A stretch of 64,000 nt of DNA from Roseovarius halotolerans (GCF_900172255.1 NZ_FWFU01000003.1:667495-731494), one strand, 5' to 3'; counted from the stretch's first letter, positions 39,562 through 49,054 are shown. Numbers and translations are program-made. The notes: generated by a model not told the origin, from the sequence alone.

Positions 39562-39595
39562 ACGGCGGATGGTGCGAGGCCATCCGCCGTTTTTC
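39562..39595 (+). terminator. Strong Rho-independent terminator
   Basis: ACGGCGGATGG (39562-39572) and CCATCCGCCGT (39580-39590) form a perfect 11-bp stem with a 7-base loop, followed by TTTTC. It ends the microprotein transcript and faces the convergent ABC ATPase gene. Confidence 0.9.
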
Positions 39596-39607
39596 ATTGC
39601 GAACCGA

Positions 39608-41290
39608 TCACTTGCTGACGCGAGGATCGTCCGGGTCGATCCGCGCCGAGGCCGCATCGCCGATATTGTCAACGCCGCGCTCCTCGAGAAGGGTGGTCAG
39701 CCAGTCGGGGTCCATCTCGGGCACCGAACTGAGCAACAGGTCGGTATAGGGATGGTGCGGAGGCGTGAACATCTCTTCCTTTGGCCCCTGCTCGACCACC
39801 TTGCCATGCTGCATGACCACCACCTCGTCGGCGATGGCGCGCACGGTCGCGAGGTCATGGGTGATGAACATATAGGCCAGGTTCAGCTCTTTCTGGAGAC
39901 GGTTCAGCAGTTTCAGAATGCCTTCGGCCACCAGCTGATCGAGCGCCGAAGTGACCTCGTCGCAGATGATGAAGGTCGGGTCCGCCGCCAAGGCGCGCGC
40001 GATCCCGATCCGCTGTTTCTGCCCGCCCGAAAGCTCGGGTGGGAAGCGGTTGTAATACTGCGAGGGCTCCAGCTCGATCAGGTCGAGCAGTTCATCGACA
40101 CGGTTCTTGAGCGCGGTGCCCTTGAGCCCGTGATAGAACTGCGCCGGGCGGCCGATGATCTCGGCGATCTTCACCTTGGGATTGAGCGCAGTATCGGCCA
40201 TCTGGTAGATCATCTGGCACTGCCTGAGCTGTTCCTTGGTGCGGTTGTGATAATCCGGCGGGAAGGGTTCGCCCTTGAACAGGACCTCGCCTTCCATCGG
40301 CGGCAACAGCCCGGTGATGACGCGCGCGGTGGTCGATTTACCCGAACCCGATTCACCCACAACGGCGACGGTCATGCCCTCGTGGATGTCGAAGCTGACA
40401 TCATCCAGCACCTTGACCCCGCCGGTATAGGCCGCATCGACATTCCTGACCGAAATGAGCGGCGTGGCCCCTTCGGGGCGGGATTTCTGCTCACGCTTGA
40501 GGCTGCGCACCGCCCAGAGGCTCTTGGTGTAGTCCTCCTTGGGATTGTCGAGCATCTCCTTGGTGGAGGCTTCCTCGACCTCTTCGCCCTTGAGCAGGAC
40601 CTTGATCGTGTCGGCCATCTGCGCGACCACCGCAAGGTCGTGGGTGATGTAGATCGCGGCGGTGTTGAACTGATCCACGATATCGCGGATCGCCGCCAGC
40701 ACCTCGATCTGGGTGGTCACGTCAAGCGCGGTCGTGGGTTCGTCGAAGATGATGAGATCCGGACGGCATGACATGGCCATCGCGGTCATCGCGCGCTGCA
40801 ACTGGCCGCCCGACACCTGGTGAGGATAGCGAAAGCCGATCTCCTCGGGGTTGGGAAGGCGCAGCCGGTTGTAGAGCTCGATCGCGTCCTCCTGCGCCTC
40901 GAGCCGCTTCTTGAGGCGATACTGAAGCGGTGCCTCGGTGTGCTGGTCGATGATCTTGTGCGCCGGGTTGAAGGAGGCCGCCGCCGATTGCGCCACATAG
41001 GCGATCCGCGAGCCGCGCAGGCTGCGGCGTTCGGCTTCGGTGGCGGTGGTCAGTTCCATCCCGTCGAACTCGATCGACCCGCCCGAAATGCGCGTACCGT
41101 CGCGGGCATAGCCCATGGCAGCGGCACCGATGGTCGATTTGCCCGCGCCGGATTCGCCGATCAGGCCCAGAACCTCGCCGCGGTGGAGGGTCAGGTCGAC
41201 ACCCTTGATGATGTCGACCCATTTCTCATCGGAATAGCCCTGGATCTGGAGATCCCTGATCTCGAGCAGGACATCTTTTGATTTGACCAT
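39608..41290 (-). CDS. Peptide/nickel-type ABC transporter ATPase, two fused domains (DppD-DppF-like)
   Basis: 560 residues with two complete ABC domains. First: Walker A GESGAGKS, signature VSGGQLQRA, Walker B LIIFDEPTTALD. Second: GESGSGKS, LSGGQKQRI, FIICDEVTSALD. Each is followed by the oligopeptide-family tail. The fused form powers peptide, opine or nickel-type import. It is the last gene of the SBP-permease-permease-ATPase operon read on the minus strand. Confidence 0.95.
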   Translation of the reverse strand: MVKSKDVLLEIRDLQIQGYSDEKWVDIIKGVDLTLHRGEVLGLIGESGAGKSTIGAAAMGYARDGTRISGGSIEFDGMELTTATEAERRSLRGSRIAYVAQSAAASFNPAHKIIDQHTEAPLQYRLKKRLEAQEDAIELYNRLRLPNPEEIGFRYPHQVSGGQLQRAMTAMAMSCRPDLIIFDEPTTALDVTTQIEVLAAIRDIVDQFNTAAIYITHDLAVVAQMADTIKVLLKGEEVEEASTKEMLDNPKEDYTKSLWAVRSLKREQKSRPEGATPLISVRNVDAAYTGGVKVLDDVSFDIHEGMTVAVVGESGSGKSTTARVITGLLPPMEGEVLFKGEPFPPDYHNRTKEQLRQCQMIYQMADTALNPKVKIAEIIGRPAQFYHGLKGTALKNRVDELLDLIELEPSQYYNRFPPELSGGQKQRIGIARALAADPTFIICDEVTSALDQLVAEGILKLLNRLQKELNLAYMFITHDLATVRAIADEVVVMQHGKVVEQGPKEEMFTPPHHPYTDLLLSSVPEMDPDWLTTLLEERGVDNIGDAASARIDPDDPRVSK

Positions 41291-41292
41291 GA

Positions 41293-42534
41293 TTATTGCT
41301 CCTTCAGACCGGAGGACCGGTGCAGCATCCAGTCGACCACGAAATTGACCGCAACGGTCAACAGCGCGATCGCCGCTGCCGGTATCAGCGGGGTGATGTC
41401 ACCGAACGAGATGAGCGTCGCGTTCTCACGCACCATCGAGCCCCAGTCCGCCGTGGGTGGCTGAATCCCGAGGCCGAGGAAGGACAGGCCCGCGACCAGA
41501 AGGAACACGAAGCAGAACTCCAGCCCGAATTCGGCCACGAGCGGGGCCGTGGAGTTGGGCAGGATTTCGCGGCGGATGAGATACCACTTGCCCTCGCCCC
41601 GCAGCTTGGCCGCTTCGATATAGTCCATCACCACGACGTTGCCCGCGACCGCCCGCGTCAGGCGGAAGACCCGCGGCGCGTAGATGACGCCGACCACCAT
41701 GATCAGGATCACTTCGGACGGGTTGAAGAGAACCAGCATCCCGATCGAAAAGCCCGCCGCCGCGGCCACGAGGACCGCGAGGCCGATCACCCAGCTCATG
41801 ATGCTGCGTTCCGCCCGCGCGACCACGACCAGAAGGCCGGTGACCATCGCAAAGACGAATAGCAGTGCGAAACTGGTGGTATCCGTGGCCAGCGCCCCGC
41901 CAAAGATCGACAGCATGAGCAGCGCGAAGATCAGCGCCGGGATCGACATGATCACGTCCGAGATCCGGCCGAGCATCTGGTCGAACCAGCCCCCTGTCGT
42001 CGCCGCAAGCAAGCCCGCCAGCGCACCGAGGATGAACGCCATCAAGGTGCCCGAAAGCGCCAGCGACACCGTGTTGCGCGTGCCATAGATGATCCGGCTG
42101 AAGATGTCGCGGCCCAGTTGGTCCGCGCCCAGCAACATGGTTTCATCCGGCGGCGCAAAGGCCGTCGCGATCACCTCGGCCTCGCCATGCGGCGCGATCC
42201 AGGGTGCGAAGATGCCCGCGATCGCATAGGTGAAGATCACGAACAGGCCGAAGGCCGCGGTCAGAGGCGCGGTGCGCAACTCCTTGGCCATGTTGTTCGA
42301 CGCAATGGCGATCAGGAACTCGCGAAAGGCGTAGGAGACCATTGCCGCCAGCGCCAGCAGCCCGGCAAGGGCCGCCACGTTCCGAAGCACCGAGGTACCC
42401 CCCACGATGCCCAGAACAAACGACACCAGCGTGAAGGCGAAGATCGTCAGGAACCAGGTGCGCTTGTTGAAATAGGCCGCAAGGCAGGACGCCGTGAGAA
42501 GAAGGGCGTAAAAGCCGAAAACGAAGTAGCTCAT
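41293..42534 (-). CDS. ABC transporter permease, DppC-like, enlarged
   Basis: 413 residues, against about 280-300 for usual DppC. The core has LLGADQLGRDIFSRIIYGTR, the EAA loop YIEAAKLRGEGKWYLIRREILPN and LSFLGLGIQPPTADWG. Two additions are visible: an N-terminal extension of about 70 residues with two or three membrane segments, and about 58 extra residues near 217-275 with two more (FALLFVFAMVTGLLVVVAR and WVIGLAVLVAAAAGFSIGM). Partner of the DppB-like permease upstream. Two base pairs separate it from the ATPase gene. Confidence 0.93.
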   Translation of the reverse strand: MSYFVFGFYALLLTASCLAAYFNKRTWFLTIFAFTLVSFVLGIVGGTSVLRNVAALAGLLALAAMVSYAFREFLIAIASNNMAKELRTAPLTAAFGLFVIFTYAIAGIFAPWIAPHGEAEVIATAFAPPDETMLLGADQLGRDIFSRIIYGTRNTVSLALSGTLMAFILGALAGLLAATTGGWFDQMLGRISDVIMSIPALIFALLMLSIFGGALATDTTSFALLFVFAMVTGLLVVVARAERSIMSWVIGLAVLVAAAAGFSIGMLVLFNPSEVILIMVVGVIYAPRVFRLTRAVAGNVVVMDYIEAAKLRGEGKWYLIRREILPNSTAPLVAEFGLEFCFVFLLVAGLSFLGLGIQPPTADWGSMVRENATLISFGDITPLIPAAAIALLTVAVNFVVDWMLHRSSGLKEQ

Positions 42535-42549
42535 TGTTCCACCCTCCCC

Positions 42550-43506
42550 TTACTTCGGATGCCGCAAACGCGGGTTTGTCAGGATTGCGCCCACATCCGC
42601 CGCAAGATTGAGCAGGATGAAGGTCGCGGCGAAAATCAGGCAGCAGGCCTGAACGACGGGGAAGTCCCGTTTGGACACGTTATCAACCAGGGCCTGGCCA
42701 ATACCGGGATAGACGAACACCACCTCGACCAGCACCACGCCGGTGATGAGATAGGCAAGGTTCAATGCCACCACGTTGATGATCGGCGCCCAGGCGTTCG
42801 GCAGGGCATGCCTGACGATCACCTTCCAGGGCGGTGTGCCCTTGAGCCGCGCCATCTCGATATAGGGCGAGGCGAGGAGGTTGATGATCGCGGCCCGCGT
42901 CATCCGCATCATGTGGGCCGTCACCACCAGCACCAGTGTCAGAGCCGGCAGGAAGGTGCGGTAAAGCAGTTCCCCGAACGACATGTCCTGGCTCAGGCTC
43001 GCGATTGCGGGGAACATGCCCCAGTTGACCGAGAAATAGAGGATCAGGATGTAACCGAGGAAGAACTCGGGCGACGAGATCGACGTCAGGGTGAGAACGT
43101 TTGCCACCCGGTCGAAGACCGTGTTGCGCAGCAACGCGACCACGACACCGAGAACGATCGCCAGAGGCACCGCGATCGCGGCGGCGTATGTGGCGAGGAA
43201 AAGCGTATTTCTGAACCGCTCACCGATGATCGCGGAGACGCGCGACCCGGTGACGATGGAATTGCCGAAGTCGAAGGTGACAGCACCTCCGAGCCAATCC
43301 AGGTATCGGATGATCGCCGGTTGATCGAGACCCATCTCCTTGCGCAGCGCGGCAAGGTTCTCTTCGGTCGCCCCCTGGCCAAGCACCGCTTGCGCGATGT
43401 CGCCGGGCAGAAGTTCGACCATGAAGAAGATGATTGCCGAAATAACCAGCAAAATAATAAGTCCGAGACCGAGCCGTTTGGCTATCAGTCCTAGAATGTC
43501 ACCCAT
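42550..43506 (-). CDS. ABC transporter permease, DppB-like
   Basis: 318 residues, six predicted membrane segments. Typical DppB features: VELLPGDIAQAVLG near the N terminus, SPYIEMARLKGTPPWKVIVRH as the EAA loop, and VFVYPGIGQALVDNVSKRD. It forms the channel with the DppC-like subunit. Follows the solute-binding protein gene after a 207-bp gap with a hairpin, which may lower permease expression relative to the binding protein. Confidence 0.95.
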   Translation of the reverse strand: MGDILGLIAKRLGLGLIILLVISAIIFFMVELLPGDIAQAVLGQGATEENLAALRKEMGLDQPAIIRYLDWLGGAVTFDFGNSIVTGSRVSAIIGERFRNTLFLATYAAAIAVPLAIVLGVVVALLRNTVFDRVANVLTLTSISSPEFFLGYILILYFSVNWGMFPAIASLSQDMSFGELLYRTFLPALTLVLVVTAHMMRMTRAAIINLLASPYIEMARLKGTPPWKVIVRHALPNAWAPIINVVALNLAYLITGVVLVEVVFVYPGIGQALVDNVSKRDFPVVQACCLIFAATFILLNLAADVGAILTNPRLRHPK

Positions 43507-43676
43507 CTGTCCCTCCTGCTGTCGTTCTGGCCGCGGTAATTCCAGTAAGCGTCACGGCGGCCAGCCGATCAATTTTTCTTTTGCCCCCGGCACGGACCTT
43601 TCCCATGGACCATGCCTTGGAAGGCTGTTGGCCTGAACGCGGTATTTTTTATGAATCTGTGCCGGTCCAGGCAGTG

Positions 43677-43702
43677 AAAGACCCGGCGCGATGCGCCGGG
43701 TC
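43677..43702 (-). terminator. Intercistronic hairpin between binding protein and permease genes
   Basis: GACCCGGCGC (43680-43689) and GCGCCGGGTC (43693-43702) form a perfect 10-bp stem with a 3-base loop. On the minus strand it is followed by TTTCAC. It lies 11 bp after the solute-binding protein stop and probably terminates part of the transcripts. Confidence 0.7.
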
Positions 43703-43713
43703 GGTCGTCTTGT

Positions 43714-45324
43714 TCAGCTTTCGAACCACCAGCGGCTGCAGGCGCGCGCGCCATCCATCTGCCAGCTCGGAGCCAGGTCAGGCCCGTGCTGCACGTTCTT
43801 GCGGCGCGCATAAACGAAGTTCGGGAACATCGGAATGAGCGTGCCGCCATCATCGCGCGCCAGCGTTGCCATTTCGGCATACATCTCAGCGCGGCGGTCG
43901 TTGTCCAGTTCGGCCTTGGCCTGAAGCAGCAGTTCGTTGAACCGTTCGTTCTGCCAATGGCTTTCGTTCCATGCGGCATCGCTCTTGTAGGCGAGCGAAT
44001 ACATCACGTCCGGGGTGGGACGCGCGCCCCACTGGACGACGCACCAGGGTTCCTTGAGCCAGACATCCGAATAGTAACCGTCGCTCGGGACGCGGTTCAC
44101 GCGGATGTCGATGCCCGCCTCCTTGGCGTGTTCGGCATAAAGCACGCACATGTCGACCGCGCCCGAGAACACCGAGTCGGCGACCTTGATCTCGGTCGAG
44201 AGCCCTTCGGCACCCGCCTTCTTGAGCAGCGATTTCGCCTGCTCGGGATCGTATTCGCGCTGCGGGATGTTTTCGGGCCAATAGGGCATCGCGGGGGAAT
44301 GGTGGAAATCATTGCCCATCGTGGCGGTGCCAAAGGCGATCTTGTCGATGATCTCCTGCCGGTTCATCGACATTTTCAGCGCGTTGCGCACATCGGGATT
44401 GTCGAACGGCGCCTGGTCACAGAACATCGGCATCGTGATCGCCGCGGCGGAGGGCACGTTGTCGATCTCGATATTGGGATCGCGCTGCAACAGCGTGAGC
44501 GTCTTGAGCTCAAGCTGCGTGATCGCGTCCACGTCGCCGGTGACAAGTGCCGTCTGGCGCGCATTCGGGTCGTTGAGGACGGTAATGACCACCTCGTCGA
44601 AATAGGCGCCCTCGAGGTGCCAGTCGTCATGGCGCACGAAATTGTAGCCGACACCGAATTCGGCATTGGTCAGCTTGTAGGGGCCACAACCGTCGCCCGT
44701 TTTCCAGTCGATGCTGCCGTCCTCGTTGGCCGGGCAGATCGCAAGGTGATAATCGGTCAGAAGCCAGGGCAGATCGGCATTGCCCGACGCGAGCTCGATC
44801 ATGATCGACCCGTCGCCGTTGTCGGTGATGTCCATGACATCCGCCACCAGCGCCTTGGCCGCCGAGGTCGACTCTTCACCGCGGTGATGGTTGAGCGAGG
44901 CGATCACGTCATTGGCGGTCACCTTGCGGCCGCTGTGGAAGGTGGCCTTGTCGTTCAGCTTGAAGGTCCATTCCTTGGCATCGGGCGTCGCCGACCATTC
45001 GGTCGCCACGTCCGGGCCAAGCGACCCGTCGGGTTCGATCAGGGTCAGGTAGCTGCGGAAGGTATGCGCCACCTGGATCATCGAGAAACTCAGATAGGTG
45101 CCCGGGTCGTGGGTGTCGGAAGTATTGCCGTCATGCGCACCAAGGCGGAAGGTGCCGCCCATGCTGGGCGCGGCCTGCGCCTTGCTGGTCCATAGTCCTG
45201 TGGCGGCAGAGGCGCTGAGCCCCGCGGCCATCGAATAATTCATGAAGGAACGGCGCGAAATGCGGCCTTCGCGGGCCGCCTCCGCTAGCCGGTCCATCAG
45301 AATCTGATCGTTGACGTTTTTCAT
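43714..45324 (-). CDS. ABC transporter solute-binding protein, family 5
   Basis: 536 residues. Twin-arginine signal (GRISRRSFMNYSMAAG... AQAAPS) for periplasmic export, then the family 5 pattern: GPDVATEWSATPDAKEWTFKL, FHSGRKVTANDVIASLNHHR, GCGPYKLTNAEFG. Binds peptides, nickel chelates, opines or sugars in related systems; the ligand here is unknown. First gene of the operon. The stop is followed by the hairpin at 43677-43702. Confidence 0.95.
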   Translation of the reverse strand: MKNVNDQILMDRLAEAAREGRISRRSFMNYSMAAGLSASAATGLWTSKAQAAPSMGGTFRLGAHDGNTSDTHDPGTYLSFSMIQVAHTFRSYLTLIEPDGSLGPDVATEWSATPDAKEWTFKLNDKATFHSGRKVTANDVIASLNHHRGEESTSAAKALVADVMDITDNGDGSIMIELASGNADLPWLLTDYHLAICPANEDGSIDWKTGDGCGPYKLTNAEFGVGYNFVRHDDWHLEGAYFDEVVITVLNDPNARQTALVTGDVDAITQLELKTLTLLQRDPNIEIDNVPSAAAITMPMFCDQAPFDNPDVRNALKMSMNRQEIIDKIAFGTATMGNDFHHSPAMPYWPENIPQREYDPEQAKSLLKKAGAEGLSTEIKVADSVFSGAVDMCVLYAEHAKEAGIDIRVNRVPSDGYYSDVWLKEPWCVVQWGARPTPDVMYSLAYKSDAAWNESHWQNERFNELLLQAKAELDNDRRAEMYAEMATLARDDGGTLIPMFPNFVYARRKNVQHGPDLAPSWQMDGARACSRWWFES

Positions 45325-45369
45325 GTTTTCTCCCCGTGGATTTTATTTTGTTCGTTATGGAGTCGCCCG

Positions 45370-45430
45370 AAAACGACATCTTTCAAAGCTTCCCCTTCAT
45401 ACGTTCAGGCAAGTAGCCTAAAAACGACAT
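45370..45430. promoter_or_regulatory. Direct repeat AAAACGACAT in the ABC operon promoter region
   Basis: AAAACGACAT occurs at 45370-45379 and again at 45421-45430, 51 bp (about five helical turns) apart, upstream of the binding protein gene. Could be a regulator site. The region 45325-45619 is otherwise without a supported gene. Confidence 0.35.
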
Positions 45431-45619
45431 AGTTCCAGCAAAACACGAAATTCCGCTATCATCCAGCTTTTACGTGGAAACTTGCCCGATTTTTTAATCT
45501 TGACAGATAGATAGCCCCCTTAAGCGGCCAAATGCGCCTGACAGCACACACGAAGGCGGGCGTGAACTGTTCTGAAAACGACCTTCTGCACCGCAGCGTT
45601 GCGCGGCCTCGCTGCGAGT

Positions 45620-46933
45620 TCAGTCAGAATCACGACGCGCGCGCAGGCGGGCAAAGTAATCCAGACGCTTCTTCAATTCGCGCTCGAATCCGCGCTCGAC
45701 AGGCTGGTACAGGACCGGGCGTTTGACCCCTTCGGGGAAGTAGTTCTGCCCTGAGAACCCGTCTTCGGCATCGTGGTCATAGGCATAGCCTTCGCCATAG
45801 CCCTGCTCCTTCATGAGGCCGGTGGGCGCGTTCAGGATATGCTTGGGCGGCGGTGCGCTTCCGGTCTTCTTTGCCTCGCGCATGGCGGCCTTGTAGCCGG
45901 CGTAGACGGCGTTGGATTTAGGAGCGAGCGCCAGATAGGTGACCGCCTGCGCCAGCGCCAGTTCGCCCTCGGGACTGCCAAGGCGCTCGTAGATTTCCCA
46001 GGCATGCAGGCAGACGTTCTGGGCCTGTGGGTCAGCCAGGCCGATATCCTCGATCGCCATCCGGGTGATGCGCCGCGCCAGGTATCGCGGGTCCTCACCG
46101 CCGGTCAGCATCCGTGCCAGCCAGTAGAGCGCGGCATCCGGATCCGATCCGCGCACCGATTTGTGCAGCGCGGAGATCAGGTTGAAATGCTCGTCACCCG
46201 ACTTGTCGTATTTGGCCGCCCGCCGCATCAGCCGCACGCCGAGCCCCTGCGCGTCGAGCTTGCCTTCGACCTTCCACGCGGCGACCTGTTCGATCAGGTT
46301 CAGAAGCGCGCGCCCGTCGCCATCGGCCATTTCCAGCAGCGCCTCGCGCGCCGGGCCGTCCAGCGGCAGGGCGCGGTCCAGTTCGGCCTCGGCGCGTTGC
46401 GCCAACCGCTCGAGATCGGCAAGGCCAAGGCGCTCCAGCACCAGCACCTGCGAGCGGCTCAAGAGCGCGGCGTTGAGCTCGAAACTGGGGTTCTCGGTGG
46501 TGGCCCCCACCAGAAGGATCGTCCCGTCCTCCATATGCGGCAGGAAGCTGTCCTGCTGGGCCTTGTTGAAGCGGTGGATCTCGTCGACGAACAGCAAGGT
46601 CCCCTGCCCGTTCGCACGACGGTGGCGCGCTTCCTCGAACACTTTCTTCAGCTCGGCGACACCGCTGAAAATGGCGCTGATCTGAACGAAATGCAGGTCG
46701 GTCTCATCCGCCAGAAGCCGCGCGATGGTCGTCTTGCCCACGCCCGGCGGCCCCCAGAATACCAGCGACGAGAGGCTGCCCGAGGCCAGCATCACGCCAA
46801 GCGGCGCCTCGGGGCCAAGCACCTGCGGCTGCCCGATCACATCCGAGAGCTTGCGCGGGCGCAGCCGGTCCGCGAGCGGACGCGGGGCGCTGTCGGGGAT
46901 AGCATCGGGGTTCTTGTCGAAGAGATCCGCCAT
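45620..46933 (-). CDS. rarA: Replication-associated recombination protein RarA (MgsA)
   Basis: 437 residues, AAA+ ATPase of the clamp-loader class. Walker A GPPGVGKTT at 61-69, Walker B LLFVDEIHRFNK, sensor region GATTENPSFELNAALLSRSQVL and the C-terminal MgsA domain with SVRGSDPDAALYWLARML and YDHDAEDGFSGQNYFPEG. RarA acts at stalled replication forks. Start at 46933 lies 4 bp after the DegQ-like gene stop, giving a two-gene operon. Confidence 0.96.
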   Translation of the reverse strand: MADLFDKNPDAIPDSAPRPLADRLRPRKLSDVIGQPQVLGPEAPLGVMLASGSLSSLVFWGPPGVGKTTIARLLADETDLHFVQISAIFSGVAELKKVFEEARHRRANGQGTLLFVDEIHRFNKAQQDSFLPHMEDGTILLVGATTENPSFELNAALLSRSQVLVLERLGLADLERLAQRAEAELDRALPLDGPAREALLEMADGDGRALLNLIEQVAAWKVEGKLDAQGLGVRLMRRAAKYDKSGDEHFNLISALHKSVRGSDPDAALYWLARMLTGGEDPRYLARRITRMAIEDIGLADPQAQNVCLHAWEIYERLGSPEGELALAQAVTYLALAPKSNAVYAGYKAAMREAKKTGSAPPPKHILNAPTGLMKEQGYGEGYAYDHDAEDGFSGQNYFPEGVKRPVLYQPVERGFERELKKRLDYFARLRARRDSD

Positions 46934-46937
46934 CGCC

Positions 46938-48317
46938 CTAAAGCCTGAACCGCATGACGACGCGCTGCGTGCCGCGCTGCACTTCGATCGCAAGCTGGCC
47001 GCGTGCGTTGAGCAACAGGGCCTCGGCCTCGCTCGTGTCGGTGATCTCGACCCCGTCGATTGACCGCAGGATATCGCCCGCGCGCAGCCCCGCACGCGCA
47101 CCGATCTGACCGGGATCCTCGACCAGAACCCCTGTCGCGCCGAGCGGCAGGTCATATTCGGCGAGCACGGCGGGATTGATGGTGGAGATCGTCACCCCCG
47201 GAATGGCGGCGCGGTCAGGCGTGACCGTTGGAGCGCGCGCGGGCGTGTCGGGCGCCGCGGCAAGGGCCAGCGTGACATCCTGCACCTCGCCGTCGCGCAC
47301 CCGCGTCACCGTGATGTTGGTGCCGATTCCGGCAACCGACATGCGAAACAGCATCTCGGCCGGGGTGTTCACCGGCTCTCCGTCGACCGTGGTGATGACG
47401 TCGCCGGGGCGGATATCGCTGGCAAATCCGCTTTGAGGATGAACCTGCGAGATGATCAACCCACCGGGGCGCGACAGGCCCAGGCCCTCGACCATGTCCG
47501 CTGTGACCTGCTGACCGGCAAGCCCCGCCCAGGGGCGCTCGAAGCTCGTGTTCCCTGCCTTTGCCTGCTCAAGGAACTGCGCCACCAGCGCCGAGGGAAT
47601 GGCGAAGCCGATGCCGTTCGATCCGCCCGAACGGCTGAGGATCGCGGTGTTCACGCCGATCAGCCGCCCGTCGATATCCACCAGCGCGCCGCCGGAATTG
47701 CCCGGATTGATCGGTGCGTCGGTCTGGATGAAATAGCCGCGCGCGTTGCCTGTTGCGGTGCCGGAACGGGCGAGGCCCGAAACGATGCCGCTCGAGACCG
47801 TCTGTCCGACGCCGAAGGGGTTGCCGATCGCCAGCACCAGCTCGCCGACCTCGACGCTATCGCTGTCGCGCAGATCAAGCGCGGGCATCTCGGGGGCATC
47901 CTCGAGGCGGAGCACGGCAAGATCGCTTTCCTGGTCGGCCAGAAGCACCGAGGCGGAGTACTCGCGCCGGTCGTTGAGCACCACGCGGATATCGGTGGCC
48001 TCGGCGACGACATGGTAGTTCGACACGACGATCCCGTCCTCGCTGAGGATCACGCCCGAGCCGAGGGAGTTCTGAACCCGCTGACGGGGCACCCCGAAGT
48101 CCCTGAAAAGATTTTGAAAAAACGGGTCGTCACTGAACGGGCTGGAGCGCGTGTTGATGATGCGGCGCGCGTAGATATTGACCACTGCGGGGGCCGCGCG
48201 TTTGACCACGGGCGTGAAACTGAGCGAGATTTCGGCCGGGCTTTGGGGCACGCGGGGATCATCGGCCCAGGCCGGGCCGCTCAGCACAAGTCCAAGAATG
48301 CAGAGCGCACGGATCAC
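46938..48317 (-). CDS. DegQ/DegP-like periplasmic serine endoprotease
   Basis: 459 residues. Signal peptide (cleavage after about AWA18), then a trypsin-like domain with His102, Asp132 and Ser208 (NPGNSGGAL), followed by two PDZ domains (first with GLSRPGGLIISQV, second ending GDILRSIDGVEITD). Works as a periplasmic protein quality-control protease. The start is a GTG at 48317 with AGAGGAG before it; the extension upstream has no ribosome site. Followed directly by rarA. Confidence 0.95.
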   Translation of the reverse strand: MIRALCILGLVLSGPAWADDPRVPQSPAEISLSFTPVVKRAAPAVVNIYARRIINTRSSPFSDDPFFQNLFRDFGVPRQRVQNSLGSGVILSEDGIVVSNYHVVAEATDIRVVLNDRREYSASVLLADQESDLAVLRLEDAPEMPALDLRDSDSVEVGELVLAIGNPFGVGQTVSSGIVSGLARSGTATGNARGYFIQTDAPINPGNSGGALVDIDGRLIGVNTAILSRSGGSNGIGFAIPSALVAQFLEQAKAGNTSFERPWAGLAGQQVTADMVEGLGLSRPGGLIISQVHPQSGFASDIRPGDVITTVDGEPVNTPAEMLFRMSVAGIGTNITVTRVRDGEVQDVTLALAAAPDTPARAPTVTPDRAAIPGVTISTINPAVLAEYDLPLGATGVLVEDPGQIGARAGLRAGDILRSIDGVEITDTSEAEALLLNARGQLAIEVQRGTQRVVMRFRL

Positions 48318-48410
48318 GTCGTTCTCCTCTTGCTGCTGTCCAGACCATATGCGGAGATGCGGCGGGCATTGCAACCGTTGCCGGTATCATCCGCGGGAAA
48401 ATACCCATCC

Positions 48411-48449
48411 GCAAACGCAAAGACCCCCGCCGTTCCGGGGCGGGGGCCT
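48411..48449 (-). terminator. Rho-independent terminator after rplQ
   Basis: CCCCCGCC (48425-48432) pairs with GGCGGGGG (48440-48447); on the minus strand it is followed by TCTTTGCGTTT. It closes the ribosomal superoperon and separates it from the DegQ-like gene. Confidence 0.8.
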
Positions 48450-48480
48450 GCATGAAAACCTTTCGGTTTTCAATGGTTTA

Positions 48481-48903
48481 TCAGTCTTCGGCAGCCGCTT
48501 CTTCGGCTGCGGTGCGGGCGCGGTCGCCTGCGCCCTTGGCATCGACATCGCGGTCGACGAATTCGATGATCGCCATCGGTGCCATGTCGCCATAGCGGAA
48601 ACCGGCCTTCAGGACGCGAACATAGCCGCCTTGGCGGTCCTTGTAGCGTGGCCCCAGAACGTCGAACAGTTTCGCGACATACTGGTCCTGCTTGAGCTGC
48701 GACGCAGCCTGGCGGCGGGCGTGAAGATCGCCGCGTTTTCCGAGGGTTACGAGTTTCTCGATCACCCGGCGCAGTTCTTTGGCCTTGGGCAGGGTGGTCT
48801 TGATCTGCTCATGTTCGATGAGCGAGCCGGCCATGTTGGCCCACAGAGCCTTGCGGTGTTCGTGGGTCCGGTTGAGGCGGCGGTAGCCTTTTGCGTGACG
48901 CAT
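48481..48903 (-). CDS. rplQ: 50S ribosomal protein L17
   Basis: 140 residues. Typical L17 start [20 protein letters not shown] and [18 protein letters not shown], with an acidic Ala/Glu tail (AAEEAAAED). Lies beside the peptide exit tunnel. Last gene of the superoperon; 193 bp separate it from rpoA. Confidence 0.98.
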   Translation of the reverse strand: MRHAKGYRRLNRTHEHRKALWANMAGSLIEHEQIKTTLPKAKELRRVIEKLVTLGKRGDLHARRQAASQLKQDQYVAKLFDVLGPRYKDRQGGYVRVLKAGFRYGDMAPMAIIEFVDRDVDAKGAGDRARTAAEEAAAED

Positions 48904-49054
48904 GGTTCTTTCTCCGTTTTGCCGTCTACGGGCGATTTTGCTTTGTCTGACCGGCGATGCGTGTCACCGGCTCTCCTTGGGGCGGATGCCCGGGGTGGAA
49001 ACGGTACGAAACGCGCGTTTTGTACGCCGGTTTTGCACCGAATTCCGTGGTTGC

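Noticed and set aside
45500..45505. TTGACA resembling a -35 box on the plus strand
   Set aside because: No acceptable -10 element at 16-18 bp and no plus-strand gene downstream.
45532..45726. 64-residue plus-strand frame upstream of the rarA 3' end
   Set aside because: No ribosome site, overlaps rarA in antisense, and composition is not protein-like.
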